A stretch of 25,063 bases of DNA from CAYXXZ01 sp964469165 (GCA_964469165.1 CAYXXZ010000044.1:1-25063), one strand, 5' to 3'; positions 1-7,466 are shown, counted from the first letter of the stretch. Notes: generated by a model from the sequence alone, not told the origin. Program-made: numbers and translations.

Positions 1-53
1 TGCGCCAGTATCAATTGCAGCGCGTCAAGAATTACCGCTCTTCACCCAGGTAG
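1..53 (+). CDS. mltG: C-terminal end of an MltG-like endolytic transglycosylase (partial)
   Basis: Only the last 16 codons are present, ending in TAG at 51-53; the readable peptide is RQYQLQRVKNYRSSPR. The basic tail with a YRSSP-type ending resembles the C-terminus of pseudomonad MltG (YceG), a membrane-anchored lytic transglycosylase that cuts nascent peptidoglycan. The gene immediately upstream of tmk is mltG in many gammaproteobacteria. The call rests on this context and on a short tail, so it is tentative. The stop codon lies 11 bases before the tmk ATG, which suggests one transcript. Confidence 0.5.
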   Translation, partial: RQYQLQRVKNYRSSPR

Positions 54-64
54 CCGAATTGTTT

Positions 65-694
65 ATGAAAGGTAAGTTCATCACTGTCGAGGGCGGTGAA
101 GGCGTGGGAAAAACCACCAATCTCGCCCTTATCGAGCGCTGGCTCGAGGCGCGCCGGATTCCCCATGTCATCACCCGCGAACCCGGCGGCACCGCATACG
201 GCGAGAAAATTCGTACGTTGCTGCTGGACCACTGCGACGAGGCCCTGGATCCCATGGCCGAGTTGCTGCTGATCTTCGCGGCGCGCGCCCAGCATCTGGC
301 GAGGGTCGTCGCGCCCGCGCTGGCCGCGGGCACCTGGGTGCTCTGTGACCGCTTCACCGACGCCACCTACGCCTATCAGGGCGGGGGCCGCGGCCTCGGC
401 AGCGACAAGATCGCCGTGCTGGAAACCCTGGTTCAGGGACAGCTGCGTCCCGATCTGACCTTCATTCTCGATGTCGATCCCGAAATCGGAATCCAGCGCG
501 CAGGCGCCCGCGGCGAACTCGACCGCTTCGAATGCGAGCAGATGGCCTTTTTCCGGCGGGTGCGCGAAGCCTATCTGGCGCGCGCCGAAGAGAATCCGCA
601 GCGCTACCGGGTCATCGATGCGAGCCAGGAGCTGCACGCCGTGCAGGCGGCGATCACCGCCGCTCTGGATGCGGCACTGGCGGGGGCACGCTGA
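65..694 (+). CDS. tmk: thymidylate kinase (dTMP kinase)
   Basis: This enzyme phosphorylates dTMP to dTDP with ATP in the cytoplasm, an essential step of dTTP synthesis. The 209-residue protein has the family length. Residues 10-17 form the P-loop GGEGVGKT, followed by the REPGG motif near 38-42, the DRF-TDATYAYQGGGR substrate segment near 95-109, and a GELDRFE segment in the lid region. I chose the ATG at 65, which starts MKGKFITVEG; an in-frame TTG at 59 adds only two residues. No strong Shine-Dalgarno is visible, so translation may be coupled to the upstream gene. The TGA overlaps the holB ATG by one base (TGATG), so the two are almost certainly cotranscribed and translationally coupled. 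Confidence 0.96.
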   Translation: MKGKFITVEGGEGVGKTTNLALIERWLEARRIPHVITREPGGTAYGEKIRTLLLDHCDEALDPMAELLLIFAARAQHLARVVAPALAAGTWVLCDRFTDATYAYQGGGRGLGSDKIAVLETLVQGQLRPDLTFILDVDPEIGIQRAGARGELDRFECEQMAFFRRVREAYLARAEENPQRYRVIDASQELHAVQAAITAALDAALAGAR

Positions 695-1659
695 TGTCCG
701 TGACAGAGGTCTTTCCCTGGCAACAGGAACAGTGGCGCCAGCTAGGCGGCCTGCTCGAACAGGACGTGTTGCCCCATGCGCTGATGTTTGCCGGGCCGGC
801 GGAGATCGGCAAGCACAGCTTTGCCATGGCGTTCGCGCAAACGCTGTTGTGCGCAACGCCGGCGGATTGGCGGGCTTGCGGCAACTGCAAGACATGCAAA
901 CTGTTCGAGGCGGCAACGCATCCGGATTTCATCCGCATTGCGCCGGCGGAAGAGGGCAAGGTCATTCCCGTCGATCGCATTCGTGAGCTGGGTGAGTTCG
1001 CTTCCCGCACTGCGTCCATGGGCGGGCGCCGCGTGATTCTGATCGAGCCCGCCGAGGCCATGAACATCAATGCCGCCAACGCTTTCCTGAAAACCCTCGA
1101 AGAACCGGGCGCGGATGTCTGCATCATTCTGGTGGTACACCAGCCGGGGCGCATCCTTCCCACCATCCGCAGCCGCTGCAGGATTTTTCCGTTTTCGCTC
1201 CCGCCGGCGGAGCCGGTGCGACAGTGGTTGCAGGCGCGCGCGGGAGATGGTGTGGACATCGCACAGGTCATGGAGCTATCGGGCGGGCGACCGCTGCGGG
1301 CGTTGCGCCTGCTGGATTCCGACCTGAAGGATCAATTGCAGGTTTTTCGCGACACGCTCAGCCAGGTGGAAGCGGGAATTTTGCCCGTGCTCGACGGTGC
1401 CAAGGCCATTCAGAGCCTGGCGAAAGGCGACGCCATCGAGTGGTTTCAGTACCTGCTCTACGACAGATTGCGTGACGCCGCGCAGCGCAGACACCCCCAG
1501 GCGCGGCTTCTGTTTCGCTTTCTCGATCGCCTCACAACCTTGCGTCAGCGCTTGCTGAGTACGGCCAATCCCAATCCCCAGCTCATCTGGGAAGAAATTT
1601 TAATGGACTGGAAGTCGGTGATAGACTTGTACCAGACCCAAGGAACGCAGGCTCTGTAA
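694..1659 (+). CDS. holB: DNA polymerase III delta' subunit
   Basis: The delta' subunit is part of the clamp-loader complex that places the beta sliding clamp on primed DNA. The 321-residue protein begins MSVTEVFPWQQEQWRQL. A P-loop-like AGPAEIGKHSF lies near residues 33-43. A zinc-binding cysteine cluster follows (LLCA...RACGNCKTC, near 52-68), then NAANAFLKTLEEP and the sensor SRC motif in TIRSRCRIFPF, both hallmarks of delta' and gamma/tau proteins. Its ATG shares a base with the tmk stop. The next gene, pilZ, starts three bases after the holB stop. The tmk-holB-pilZ-tatD order is common in gammaproteobacteria and supports a single operon. Confidence 0.95.
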   Translation: MSVTEVFPWQQEQWRQLGGLLEQDVLPHALMFAGPAEIGKHSFAMAFAQTLLCATPADWRACGNCKTCKLFEAATHPDFIRIAPAEEGKVIPVDRIRELGEFASRTASMGGRRVILIEPAEAMNINAANAFLKTLEEPGADVCIILVVHQPGRILPTIRSRCRIFPFSLPPAEPVRQWLQARAGDGVDIAQVMELSGGRPLRALRLLDSDLKDQLQVFRDTLSQVEAGILPVLDGAKAIQSLAKGDAIEWFQYLLYDRLRDAAQRRHPQARLLFRFLDRLTTLRQRLLSTANPNPQLIWEEILMDWKSVIDLYQTQGTQAL

Positions 1660-1662
1660 CCC

Positions 1663-2013
1663 ATGAAAGCTCCAGGCGGCATGCGCAGCGCGATTCTCAA
1701 TGTGACCATCAAGGAGCTCGGCGAGCTCTACGAATGTTACATGCCGTTCGTGACGCACGGCGGCCTGTTCATTGCCACCAATCGCCAGTTTCTGCTCGAA
1801 GACGAGGTTTTCGTGGTTCTCGAACTCCTCAACGAGGCGGAAAAGTTTCCGCTCACCGGCAAGGTCGTCTGGATCACGCCGCCGGGCGTGGTCGTCAACC
1901 GCAAACAGGGCATAGGTATTCAGTTCAGCAGCGAGAATGCCGACCTGGTCGCGAAGATCGAAACCCATCTCGCCGGTATGCTCAATTCCGACAATCCCAC
2001 TTACACCCTGTAG
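1663..2013 (+). CDS. pilZ: type IV pilus protein PilZ (PilZ-domain)
   Basis: This 116-residue protein is closely similar to Pseudomonas PilZ: TIKELGELYECYMPF, then THGGLFIATN, a hydrophobic DEVFVVLELLNEAEKFPLTG stretch, GKVVWITP, GIGIQFS and the tail LNSDNPTYTL. PilZ is needed for type IV pilus assembly, working with the PilB ATPase and the FimX regulator at the cell pole. Despite the domain name, canonical PilZ proteins of this subgroup lack the RxxxR and DxSxxG motifs and do not bind cyclic-di-GMP; neither motif is visible here. The start at 1663 (MKAPGG) is three bases after holB; MRSAIL at 1681 is an alternative. Confidence 0.93.
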   Translation: MKAPGGMRSAILNVTIKELGELYECYMPFVTHGGLFIATNRQFLLEDEVFVVLELLNEAEKFPLTGKVVWITPPGVVVNRKQGIGIQFSSENADLVAKIETHLAGMLNSDNPTYTL

Positions 2014-2018
2014 TTGCA

Positions 2019-2792
2019 ATGCTGGTTGATTCCCACTGTCATCTCGACAGGCTCGATCTTTTTGGCGGTAGCAGTGATGTGGCCGAGGTGCTCGAAAATG
2101 CCCGTCGCCGCGGTGTGAGCCGCTTCCTGGCCATCGGCGTCGATATGGCGTCGTCCGCAGGGCTTATCGGCCTCGCGCGGCGCTTTGCCGATGTTCATGT
2201 CTCTGTCGGCGTTCACCCCTTGCAGGACGAGGCGCAGCCCGTGCCGTCGGTGGAGCGGTTGGTTGACCTGGCGGGCGATGAGCGCGTCGTTGCCATCGGC
2301 GAAACCGGGCTCGACTATCACTACGCGGAGAGCACCAGGCGCTGGCAGCAGGAAAGCTTCGTCAATCATCTCGACGCGGCGCGCTCCGTCAAGAAACCGG
2401 TGGTCGTCCATACCCGCAGTGCGCAAAAAGATACACTAGGCCTCATCGCGGATCATGCAGACCAGGAAACGGGCGGTGTACTGCATTGCTTTACCGAATC
2501 CTGGGAGATGGCAAAAGCGGCACTCGACATGAACTTCCTGATCTCCTTCTCGGGCATCATCACGTTCCGCAATGCCTCCGCGCTGCGGGAGGTGGTAAAA
2601 AAAGTACCTCTCGACCGCCTCCTGGTGGAGACCGACTCCCCCTGGCTTGCGCCGGTTCCCTACCGTGGCAAGGCCAACGTTCCCGGTTACGTGGTGGAAG
2701 TGGCGCGCCAGGTGGCGGATGTGAAGGGCATCGCGTTTGAAGAGGTGGCGCATGCCACCACCGAGAATTTTTGCCGGCTTTTCAAAGTGTAG
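2019..2792 (+). CDS. tatD: TatD-family metal-dependent DNase/hydrolase
   Basis: This 257-residue protein has the TatD (YcfH-type) amidohydrolase metal-site motifs in order: DSHCHLD at residues 4-10, GETGLDY near 97, VVHTR near 132, LHCF near 157 and ETDSPWLAP near 207. Members are Mg2+-dependent 3'-5' exonucleases or deoxyribonucleases with roles in DNA repair and turnover; the precise substrate cannot be read from sequence. The ATG at 2019 is five bases past the pilZ stop and gives the normal N-terminus MLVDSHCHLD. It is the last gene of the tmk-holB-pilZ run, and a hairpin at 2816-2839 follows it. Confidence 0.92.
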   Translation: MLVDSHCHLDRLDLFGGSSDVAEVLENARRRGVSRFLAIGVDMASSAGLIGLARRFADVHVSVGVHPLQDEAQPVPSVERLVDLAGDERVVAIGETGLDYHYAESTRRWQQESFVNHLDAARSVKKPVVVHTRSAQKDTLGLIADHADQETGGVLHCFTESWEMAKAALDMNFLISFSGIITFRNASALREVVKKVPLDRLLVETDSPWLAPVPYRGKANVPGYVVEVARQVADVKGIAFEEVAHATTENFCRLFKV

Positions 2793-2815
2793 AAGTGGGA
2801 GATGTTGAATGGGAG

Positions 2816-2839
2816 ATGGGAGACGATCCCGTCTCCCAT
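2816..2839 (+). terminator. hairpin after tatD, possible terminator
   Basis: A perfect 10-base-pair stem (ATGGGAGACG / CGTCTCCCAT) with a four-base ATCC loop lies 23 bases after the tatD stop. The downstream tract TCCACCTTTTCC is only moderately T-rich, so termination may be partial. A promoter-like extended -10 element begins 18 bases further on, which fits an operon boundary here. Confidence 0.5.
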
Positions 2840-2856
2840 TCCACCTTTTCCCCCTG

Positions 2857-2865
2857 TGCTACAAT
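2857..2865 (+). promoter_or_regulatory. extended -10 promoter element TGCTACAAT
   Basis: TGC followed by TACAAT forms an extended -10 box 32 bases before the ATG of the metallo-hydrolase gene. No good -35 is visible, as is usual for extended -10 promoters. The same nonamer occurs before the DUF2066 gene at 15355-15363. Confidence 0.5.
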
Positions 2866-2897
2866 CGCCGCAACGCGATATTGGGGGTATTTTTGCC

Positions 2898-3542
2898 ATG
2901 ACCAGCGAACAGAACACCATCATTCGGCGCAGCTTTCCCGTGGGGCCGCTGCAGTGCAACTGCACCATCATCGGTGATACCGCAACGGGCAAGGCCGTGG
3001 TGGTCGATCCAGGTGGCGATGCCGATGTCATCCTGCGCACCCTGAATGAGATGAATCTCAAGGTGGTGGCGATCGTCCACACCCACGCGCATCTCGATCA
3101 TATTCTCGCTGCCGGTGAAATCCGCAAGGCCACCGGTGCGCCCATCCATCTCCACGAGGAAGACATGTTCCTGTGGGATGCCTGTGACGAGTACTGCCGC
3201 AGCTTCGGCTTGCCGCCGGCCAACCTGCCGCCCCCGGATCACTATATCAACGACGATCAGGACCTGGGCTGCTGCAACGGTGTGGCGCTGCACACACCGG
3301 GCCATACGCCGGGCTCCGTCAGCTTCTGGTTTGCCGACGCCAAACTGTTGGTGGCGGGAGATACTCTGTTCAACGGCAGCATCGGGCGCACCGATTTCCC
3401 TGGGGGCAGCTATCCGCAAATCGTCAAATCCATCCGCGAACGCCTCTACACCCTGGATGAGGATGCGGCAGTGGTGACGGGGCACGGTCCGGAAACCAGC
3501 ATCGGCCAGGAAAAATACAACAACGCCTTTGTCAGAATCTGA
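2898..3542 (+). CDS. metallo-beta-lactamase-fold hydrolase (YcbL / glyoxalase II-like)
   Basis: This 214-residue protein carries the metallo-beta-lactamase metal motif HTHAHLDH at residues 61-68, then TPGHTPGS, AGDTLF and a late GHGPET histidine motif. The length and motif spacing match the short single-domain glyoxalase II-like group (YcbL), which can hydrolyse S-lactoylglutathione weakly; the physiological substrate is often unknown. The start ATG at 2898 gives MTSEQNTIIRRSFPVGPLQCNC, with GGCCTC-free, weak SD context (GGGGGTATT upstream). The gene ends inside or just before the start of the dUTPase gene, so the two are probably cotranscribed. Confidence 0.88.
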   Translation: MTSEQNTIIRRSFPVGPLQCNCTIIGDTATGKAVVVDPGGDADVILRTLNEMNLKVVAIVHTHAHLDHILAAGEIRKATGAPIHLHEEDMFLWDACDEYCRSFGLPPANLPPPDHYINDDQDLGCCNGVALHTPGHTPGSVSFWFADAKLLVAGDTLFNGSIGRTDFPGGSYPQIVKSIRERLYTLDEDAAVVTGHGPETSIGQEKYNNAFVRI

Positions 3543-3552
3543 GGATTTCGCC

Positions 3553-4188
3553 GTGATCACGCAGCTTTCCACCATGCTGGACATGCAGGACGCCATGAAC
3601 ACGCGCGTGAATGCCTCCTGGCGGGAGCAGCATTACCCCTGGTACCGGGCGATCTGGACCGAGTGCGCCGAGCTGATGGAGCACTACGGCTGGAAGTGGT
3701 GGAAAAAACAGTCGCCCGACCTCGATCAGGTGAAGCTCGAGCTGGTGGATATCTGGCACTTCGGGCTCAGTATCCGCCTTCAGTCCGGCACGGATGCCGC
3801 TGTTGTCGCAAATGAGATTGCCGCTGAGCTGGCGGGGCAAGATCGCGACGGCGAGTTTCGCGACGTTCTCGAGCGCTTCACGCTCCATACGTTGCAACGC
3901 AAGAGCTTCGACGTGCCCTTGTTCGCGCGCCTGATGGCCGCAGTGGAGATGGATTTCGAGGAGCTCTATGTGCGCTACATGGGCAAGAACGTGCTCAATT
4001 TCTTCCGCCAGGACCACGGCTACCAGGATGGCAGCTACACGAAGAACTGGCGGGGCAGGGAAGACAACGAGCACCTGGTGGACATCGTCGCGGGGCTCGA
4101 TGCCACCAGTCACTCCTTCAAGGACGATATCTATCAGTCCCTGAAAACGCGATACCAGGAAGCGATGCTCGGAGTGACGAGCGCGTAG
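3553..4188 (+). CDS. dimeric (type 2) dUTP diphosphatase
   Basis: This 211-residue protein matches the all-alpha dimeric dUTPase family (dUTPase_2), which hydrolyses dUTP, and often dUDP, to dUMP, keeping uracil out of DNA and feeding thymidylate synthesis. Visible features are the MQDAMNTRVN start, WTECAELMEHYGWKWWKK with metal-binding E37 and E40, and LELVDIWHF with E63 and D66. Later segments (NVLNFFRQDHGYQDGSYTKNW) also fit. I chose the GTG at 3553 because GAGGA lies at 3541-3545 with correct spacing. A TTG at 3529 would overlap the previous gene by 14 bases. The family differs from the trimeric Dut of E. coli; whether a trimeric Dut also exists elsewhere cannot be seen. Confidence 0.88.
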   Translation: MITQLSTMLDMQDAMNTRVNASWREQHYPWYRAIWTECAELMEHYGWKWWKKQSPDLDQVKLELVDIWHFGLSIRLQSGTDAAVVANEIAAELAGQDRDGEFRDVLERFTLHTLQRKSFDVPLFARLMAAVEMDFEELYVRYMGKNVLNFFRQDHGYQDGSYTKNWRGREDNEHLVDIVAGLDATSHSFKDDIYQSLKTRYQEAMLGVTSA

Positions 4189-4349
4189 CTGCTCCGCCAA
4201 CGGGGATACTCGCGTCGTCAGTCGCAACAGGGCCGTAAGTATCGGAAAAAGCTGAGGTCTTGTGGATTCCAGCGCAAAACGTGCAGCTCGCGGCTTGTTT
4301 CAAACTCCTGCGGATGACATTGGCAACCCGCATGTACCCTCACTTCAGG

Positions 4350-4377
4350 GTGAAAAATCTCACCGTTTCCGTATAAT
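4350..4377 (+). promoter_or_regulatory. sigma70-type promoter of mdh
   Basis: A perfect TATAAT at 4372-4377 lies 43 bases before the mdh GTG. A 4-of-6 -35 match, GTGAAA at 4350-4355, is 16 bases upstream. The -35 overlaps a small inverted repeat, GGTGA/TCACC at 4349-4364, which could be an operator or chance. The rest of 4189-4349 shows no gene. Confidence 0.6.
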
Positions 4378-4420
4378 GCTGCCTCCTGTATTCCCACAAC
4401 CCTTCTTCTGGAGATAGCCT

Positions 4421-5401
4421 GTGAAAGCACCTGTACGTGTAGCCGTGACTGGCGCGGCCGGACAAATCAGTTATTCCCTCCTGTTCAGAATCGCCGCCGG
4501 TGAGATGCTGGGTGCCGACCAGCCGGTTATCCTGCAGATGCTTGAAATCACCCCGGCTCTCGAGGCCCTGAAAGGCGTTGCCATGGAACTCGACGACTGC
4601 GCATTTCCTCTCCTGGCGGGCATGGTGCAGACCGACGACCCCGCGGTTGCCTTCAAGGATGCCGATTACGCGCTGCTGGTAGGTGCCCGCCCGCGCGGCC
4701 CCGGCATGGAGCGCAAGGATCTGCTGGAAGCCAATGCGGCGATCTTCTCCGTACAGGGCAAGGCCATCAATGACAACGCCAGCCGCGACATCAAGGTTCT
4801 CGTCGTCGGCAATCCTGCCAACACCAACGCCCTGATCGCCCAGCGCAACGCGCCGGACATCGATCCTCGCCAATTCACCGCGATGACCCGTCTCGACCAC
4901 AACCGCGCGCTGAGCCAACTGGCCCAGAAGACCGGTACCACCGTCAATGATGTCACCAAGGTCACCATCTGGGGCAACCATTCATCCACTCAGTACCCCG
5001 ATATCCACCACGCCAAGGTGAAAGGCCAGAGCGCAATCGGCCTGGTCGATCAGGGCTGGTACGAAGGTACCTTCATTCCGGAGGTACAGCAGCGCGGTGC
5101 CGCCATCATCAAAGCCCGCGGTGCATCTTCCGCAGCCTCCGCTGCCAATGCCGCCATTTCCCACATGCGCTCCTGGGCGCTGGGGACCGCCGAAGGTGAT
5201 TGGGTGAGCATGGGCATCTACTCCGATGGCAGCTACGGCATTCAGCAGGGCCTGATCTACTCCTACCCCTGTGTGTGCAAGAACGGCGACTGGCAAATCG
5301 TTCAGGGTCTCGACTGCAATGCCTTCTCCGTCGAGCGCATCAAGGCGAGCGAACAGGAACTGGCGGAAGAGCGTGACGCTGTGAGCCATCTGCTGCCGTA
5401 A
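4421..5401 (+). CDS. mdh: NAD-dependent malate dehydrogenase
   Basis: Malate dehydrogenase interconverts malate and oxaloacetate with NAD in the TCA cycle. The 326-residue protein belongs to the longer, cytosolic-like bacterial type found in Pseudomonadales relatives and beta-proteobacteria, not the 312-residue E. coli type. Seen: the dinucleotide-binding TGAAGQI at residues 10-16, the mobile-loop ARPRGPGMERKDLL with substrate arginines, VVGNPANTNALI, MTRLDHNRA, and the catalytic histidine in WGNHSSTQYPD. The start is GTG at 4421, supported by GGAGA at 4410-4414. The gene stands alone, with a promoter upstream and a strong terminator 41 bases after its stop. Confidence 0.96.
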   Translation: MKAPVRVAVTGAAGQISYSLLFRIAAGEMLGADQPVILQMLEITPALEALKGVAMELDDCAFPLLAGMVQTDDPAVAFKDADYALLVGARPRGPGMERKDLLEANAAIFSVQGKAINDNASRDIKVLVVGNPANTNALIAQRNAPDIDPRQFTAMTRLDHNRALSQLAQKTGTTVNDVTKVTIWGNHSSTQYPDIHHAKVKGQSAIGLVDQGWYEGTFIPEVQQRGAAIIKARGASSAASAANAAISHMRSWALGTAEGDWVSMGIYSDGSYGIQQGLIYSYPCVCKNGDWQIVQGLDCNAFSVERIKASEQELAEERDAVSHLLP

Positions 5402-5441
5402 GCACAGACAGCTCCAACGTTCGGAGCTTCCTGCAGAAGCC

Positions 5442-5470
5442 AAAAACCCCGCATTTTGCGGGGTTTTTTT
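5442..5470. terminator. strong intrinsic terminator after mdh, probably bidirectional
   Basis: The stem CCCCGC/GCGGGG with an ATTTT loop is preceded by five A and followed by seven T. This gives a canonical rho-independent terminator for mdh on the + strand and also a U-run on the - strand for transcripts coming from ectD. A smaller hairpin, GCTCC/GGAGC, lies at 5411-5427. Confidence 0.92.
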
Positions 5471-5480
5471 GTTCGCGCCC

Positions 5481-5550
5481 CTGTAGGAGCCTGCCTGCAG
5501 GCGACCGTATGCCCGTGCGTCCCGATGGTTGTGTCGCCTGCACAGAGGCA
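5481..5550. repeat. REP-like palindromic element, one half degenerate
   Basis: Positions 5481-5505 carry the same CTGTAGGAGCCTGC...GGCGAC unit found at 7487, 17171 and, diverged, at 22936. The expected inverted partner is present only in part: GTCGCCTGCA at 5533-5542, then CAGAGGCAGC instead of the usual ending. It lies between mdh and ectD, which converge. Confidence 0.75.
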
Positions 5551-5566
5551 GCAAAAGATCGTAAAC

Positions 5567-5637
5567 AAGCTCTAAGCCATAAGCAGGAGTACAGCAAGAG
5601 CTGAGTTCTGCCAGCGTTCAACTTAGAGCTTACAGCT
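5567..5637. repeat. extragenic repeat with an inverted pair, copy 1
   Basis: AAGCTCTAAG (5567-5576) is repeated inverted as CTTAGAGCTT (5622-5631). The segment 5606-5637 recurs with two mismatches at 24780-24811. The sequence is non-coding and sits downstream of ectD. Confidence 0.6.
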
Positions 5638-5682
5638 TATAGCTCACACCCAACCACAACCCGATTTTTCCTGCCCCTGTAT

Positions 5683-6624
5683 TCAAGCCCCATCGCACAG
5701 ATCGCCGCGCAGCGGGCGGATTCCTTTTCTGGCGCACACGTATTCGGGCCGGGGGCGCTGGTTGCAGAAAGGTTTGCCCACCTGGTTGGAGAGCGCGTTG
5801 TACACAAAGAACAGGTTGGATCTGGGATAAGGGGTGATGTTGCTGTTGGAGCCGTGCATCAGGTTGCAGTCGAAAATGATGACGCTGCCCGGTTTTCCCG
5901 TGACGGTCACGATGCCGCCCTTGTCGACCAGCTCGGCAAGGCAGCTGTCACCGGGTGTGCCGTATTCCTGTTTTTTCAATGATGTCTTGAAATGATTTTC
6001 CGGGGTCTGACCCGAACATACCACATAGCGCTGGTGTGAGCCGGGAATCAGCATCAGCGAGCCGTTGCAGTCGTGGTTTTCGGTCAGTGTGATGAACATG
6101 CTCAGGGCGCGCATGCGCGGCATGCCGTCTTCCACATGCCAGGTTTCGAAGTCGGAGTGCCAGTAGAACTCCTTGCCGCGAAAACCCGGTTTGTAGTTCA
6201 GTCTGGATTGATGGATGTAAACCTCGTCGCCGAGCAAATGGCGAGCGATACCGACGAGCCGTTCATCCGCCGCCAGGCGCGCAAACAGTGCGCTGAAACG
6301 ATGCACCCGGAAGATCGAGCGCACGTCGCCGCTGCTGATCTCGGTGATGGTTTCTTCGGCGCGACTGACGGCCGGATTGGCGCGCAGATCGGCCATCTCG
6401 CGCTGGTAGCCGGCAATCTCCTCTGCTGAAAAAAGATCCTCCAACACCAGGAAGCCCTGTTCGCGATAATGCTTCAGTTGTTCGGTCGGAAGGGGAGAAT
6501 CGGGAGAGTCCGGTGCGCTGTAGATGACCGGATCCAGGCGTTCGATGAATCTCGGCTGAGCGCCGCTGCGTGAAGGATAAAGATCCTCGCTGAGTTCATC
6601 GATCTTTTCTGCGGGGTGATTCAT
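5683..6624 (-). CDS. ectD: ectoine 5-hydroxylase (Fe(II)/2-oxoglutarate dioxygenase)
   Basis: EctD converts ectoine to 5-hydroxyectoine using Fe(II), O2 and 2-oxoglutarate, in salt and heat protection. The 313-residue protein contains the EctD signature block WHSDFETWHVEDGMPRMRAL. Iron ligands are H156, D158 and H257 (LMHGSNSNITP), and R268 in YPRSNLFF is placed to bind 2-oxoglutarate. This block distinguishes EctD from other phytanoyl-CoA dioxygenase relatives. The ATG at 6624 begins MNHPAEKIDELSEDLYPSR; a longer frame upstream adds 23 atypical residues. No ectABC or transporter is in the window, so the gene is solitary here: it depends on ectoine made from another locus or imported. Confidence 0.92.
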   Translation of the reverse strand: MNHPAEKIDELSEDLYPSRSGAQPRFIERLDPVIYSAPDSPDSPLPTEQLKHYREQGFLVLEDLFSAEEIAGYQREMADLRANPAVSRAEETITEISSGDVRSIFRVHRFSALFARLAADERLVGIARHLLGDEVYIHQSRLNYKPGFRGKEFYWHSDFETWHVEDGMPRMRALSMFITLTENHDCNGSLMLIPGSHQRYVVCSGQTPENHFKTSLKKQEYGTPGDSCLAELVDKGGIVTVTGKPGSVIIFDCNLMHGSNSNITPYPRSNLFFVYNALSNQVGKPFCNQRPRPEYVCARKGIRPLRGDLCDGA

Positions 6625-6706
6625 GTGGCGTGTACCTCGGTTTGCGTACGCGATAGTGTGGACTCCAAATGCACACCCCTGGAGCCACGCCACGACGCGG
6701 TTGCGG

Positions 6707-6823
6707 CGTGACCTGGTATCTCCAAGGGGACTTGCGGCCTGAGGTAGGTATTTGTGCAGGATGGGCCCGTGACCTGGAGATGACGGGGGTCATGCGACGA
6801 TTCTGGTGCCATATCCTATGGCA
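6707..6823. promoter_or_regulatory. ectD upstream region with direct and inverted repeats
   Basis: The 267-base gap between slyD and ectD holds a direct repeat CGTGACCTGG at 6707-6716 and 6768-6777, 61 bases apart. It also holds an inverted repeat TGCCATA-TCC-TATGGCA at 6807-6823. Both could be regulator sites for ectD, but no convincing -35/-10 pair was found on the - strand. Confidence 0.3.
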
Positions 6824-6861
6824 TGCCTCCCTGGTAAGCAAATCGCTTGCCCGGAGAGATT

Positions 6862-6882
6862 CCCGGCCTCGATGAGGCCGGG
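6862..6882 (-). terminator. hairpin after slyD
   Basis: A perfect nine-base-pair stem CCCGGCCTC/GAGGCCGGG with a GAT loop lies just beyond the slyD stop. On the - strand it is followed by AATCTCTCC rather than a clear U-run, so it may stop transcription only weakly. Confidence 0.5.
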
Positions 6883-6891
6883 GGAGGGCGA

Positions 6892-7371
6892 TCAATGGTG
6901 GTGGCCGCCCGGACCGTGGACATGGCCGTGGGCGATTTCTTCTGCCGTCGCCTCGCGGATATCCTCGACGGTGACGCTGAAATTCAATGACTTGCCCGCC
7001 AGCGGGTGGTTGCCATCCACCGTGACGTTATCGCCCTCGATATGGGTGATCACCACGGAAATCGGGCCGTTGTTGGTTTGCGCTTCGAAGCGCATGCCAA
7101 CCTCGACCTCGGCGCCCTGGAAGGCCTCGCGGGGCACGGAGTCCACCAGTTCGTCGATATATTCGCCGTAGGCCTCTGCGGGTGGGATGTTTACATCCAG
7201 GGCATCCCCTTTCGACTTGCCTTCGAGCGCGCGCTCGAGGCCGGGGATGATGTTGCTCGCGCCGTGAAGATAAGTGAGAGGCGTACCGCCCTCGGATGAG
7301 TCGAGCTTGACGCCGTCTTCATCCTTGACGGTGTAATGAAGCGCGACGACGGCATTGTTGGTGATGTTCAT
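6892..7371 (-). CDS. slyD: FKBP-type peptidyl-prolyl isomerase, SlyD family
   Basis: SlyD is a cytoplasmic prolyl isomerase and chaperone that also handles Ni(II) and other metals. The 159-residue protein shows FKBP motifs in order: VALHYTVKDEDGVKLDSS, the LTYLHGASNIIPGLERALEG core, AYGEY, then an insert-in-flap domain near 75-125 with DGNHPLAGKSLNFSVTV. The C-terminus is short and histidine-rich (HGHVHGPGGHHH), suited to metal binding but without the cysteines of the E. coli tail. The ATG at 7371 is clear. A well-formed promoter lies 31 bases upstream. Confidence 0.92.
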   Translation of the reverse strand: MNITNNAVVALHYTVKDEDGVKLDSSEGGTPLTYLHGASNIIPGLERALEGKSKGDALDVNIPPAEAYGEYIDELVDSVPREAFQGAEVEVGMRFEAQTNNGPISVVITHIEGDNVTVDGNHPLAGKSLNFSVTVEDIREATAEEIAHGHVHGPGGHHH

Positions 7372-7401
7372 GGCAATGGCCTTGGCTGAGATTGATGAAA
7401 G

Positions 7402-7430
7402 AGTATGAAGGATGGGTGGGATGGTCTCAA
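7402..7430 (-). promoter_or_regulatory. sigma70 promoter of slyD
   Basis: On the - strand TTGAGA (complement of 7425-7430) and CATACT (complement of 7402-7407) are separated by exactly 17 bases, giving 5-of-6 and 4-of-6 matches to consensus. The -10 lies about 30 bases before the slyD ATG. Confidence 0.65.
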
Positions 7431-7441
7431 GAAGTCGGGCT

Positions 7442-7466
7442 CAAGAACAGGCCACTCCTGTTCTTG
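7442..7466. other. perfect 10-bp hairpin between rhlE and slyD
   Basis: CAAGAACAGG and CCTGTTCTTG flank a five-base loop. Neither side has a T-run, so it is not a classical terminator. It sits upstream of the slyD promoter and could act as an RNA 3' end or a protein site. Confidence 0.5.

Noticed and set aside
1663..2013. Cyclic-di-GMP-binding PilZ receptor linked to the riboswitch at the window end
   Set aside because: The protein is the type IV pilus PilZ subtype without the RxxxR and DxSxxG motifs, and the riboswitch acts in cis on a gene beyond 25063, so no direct link is supported.
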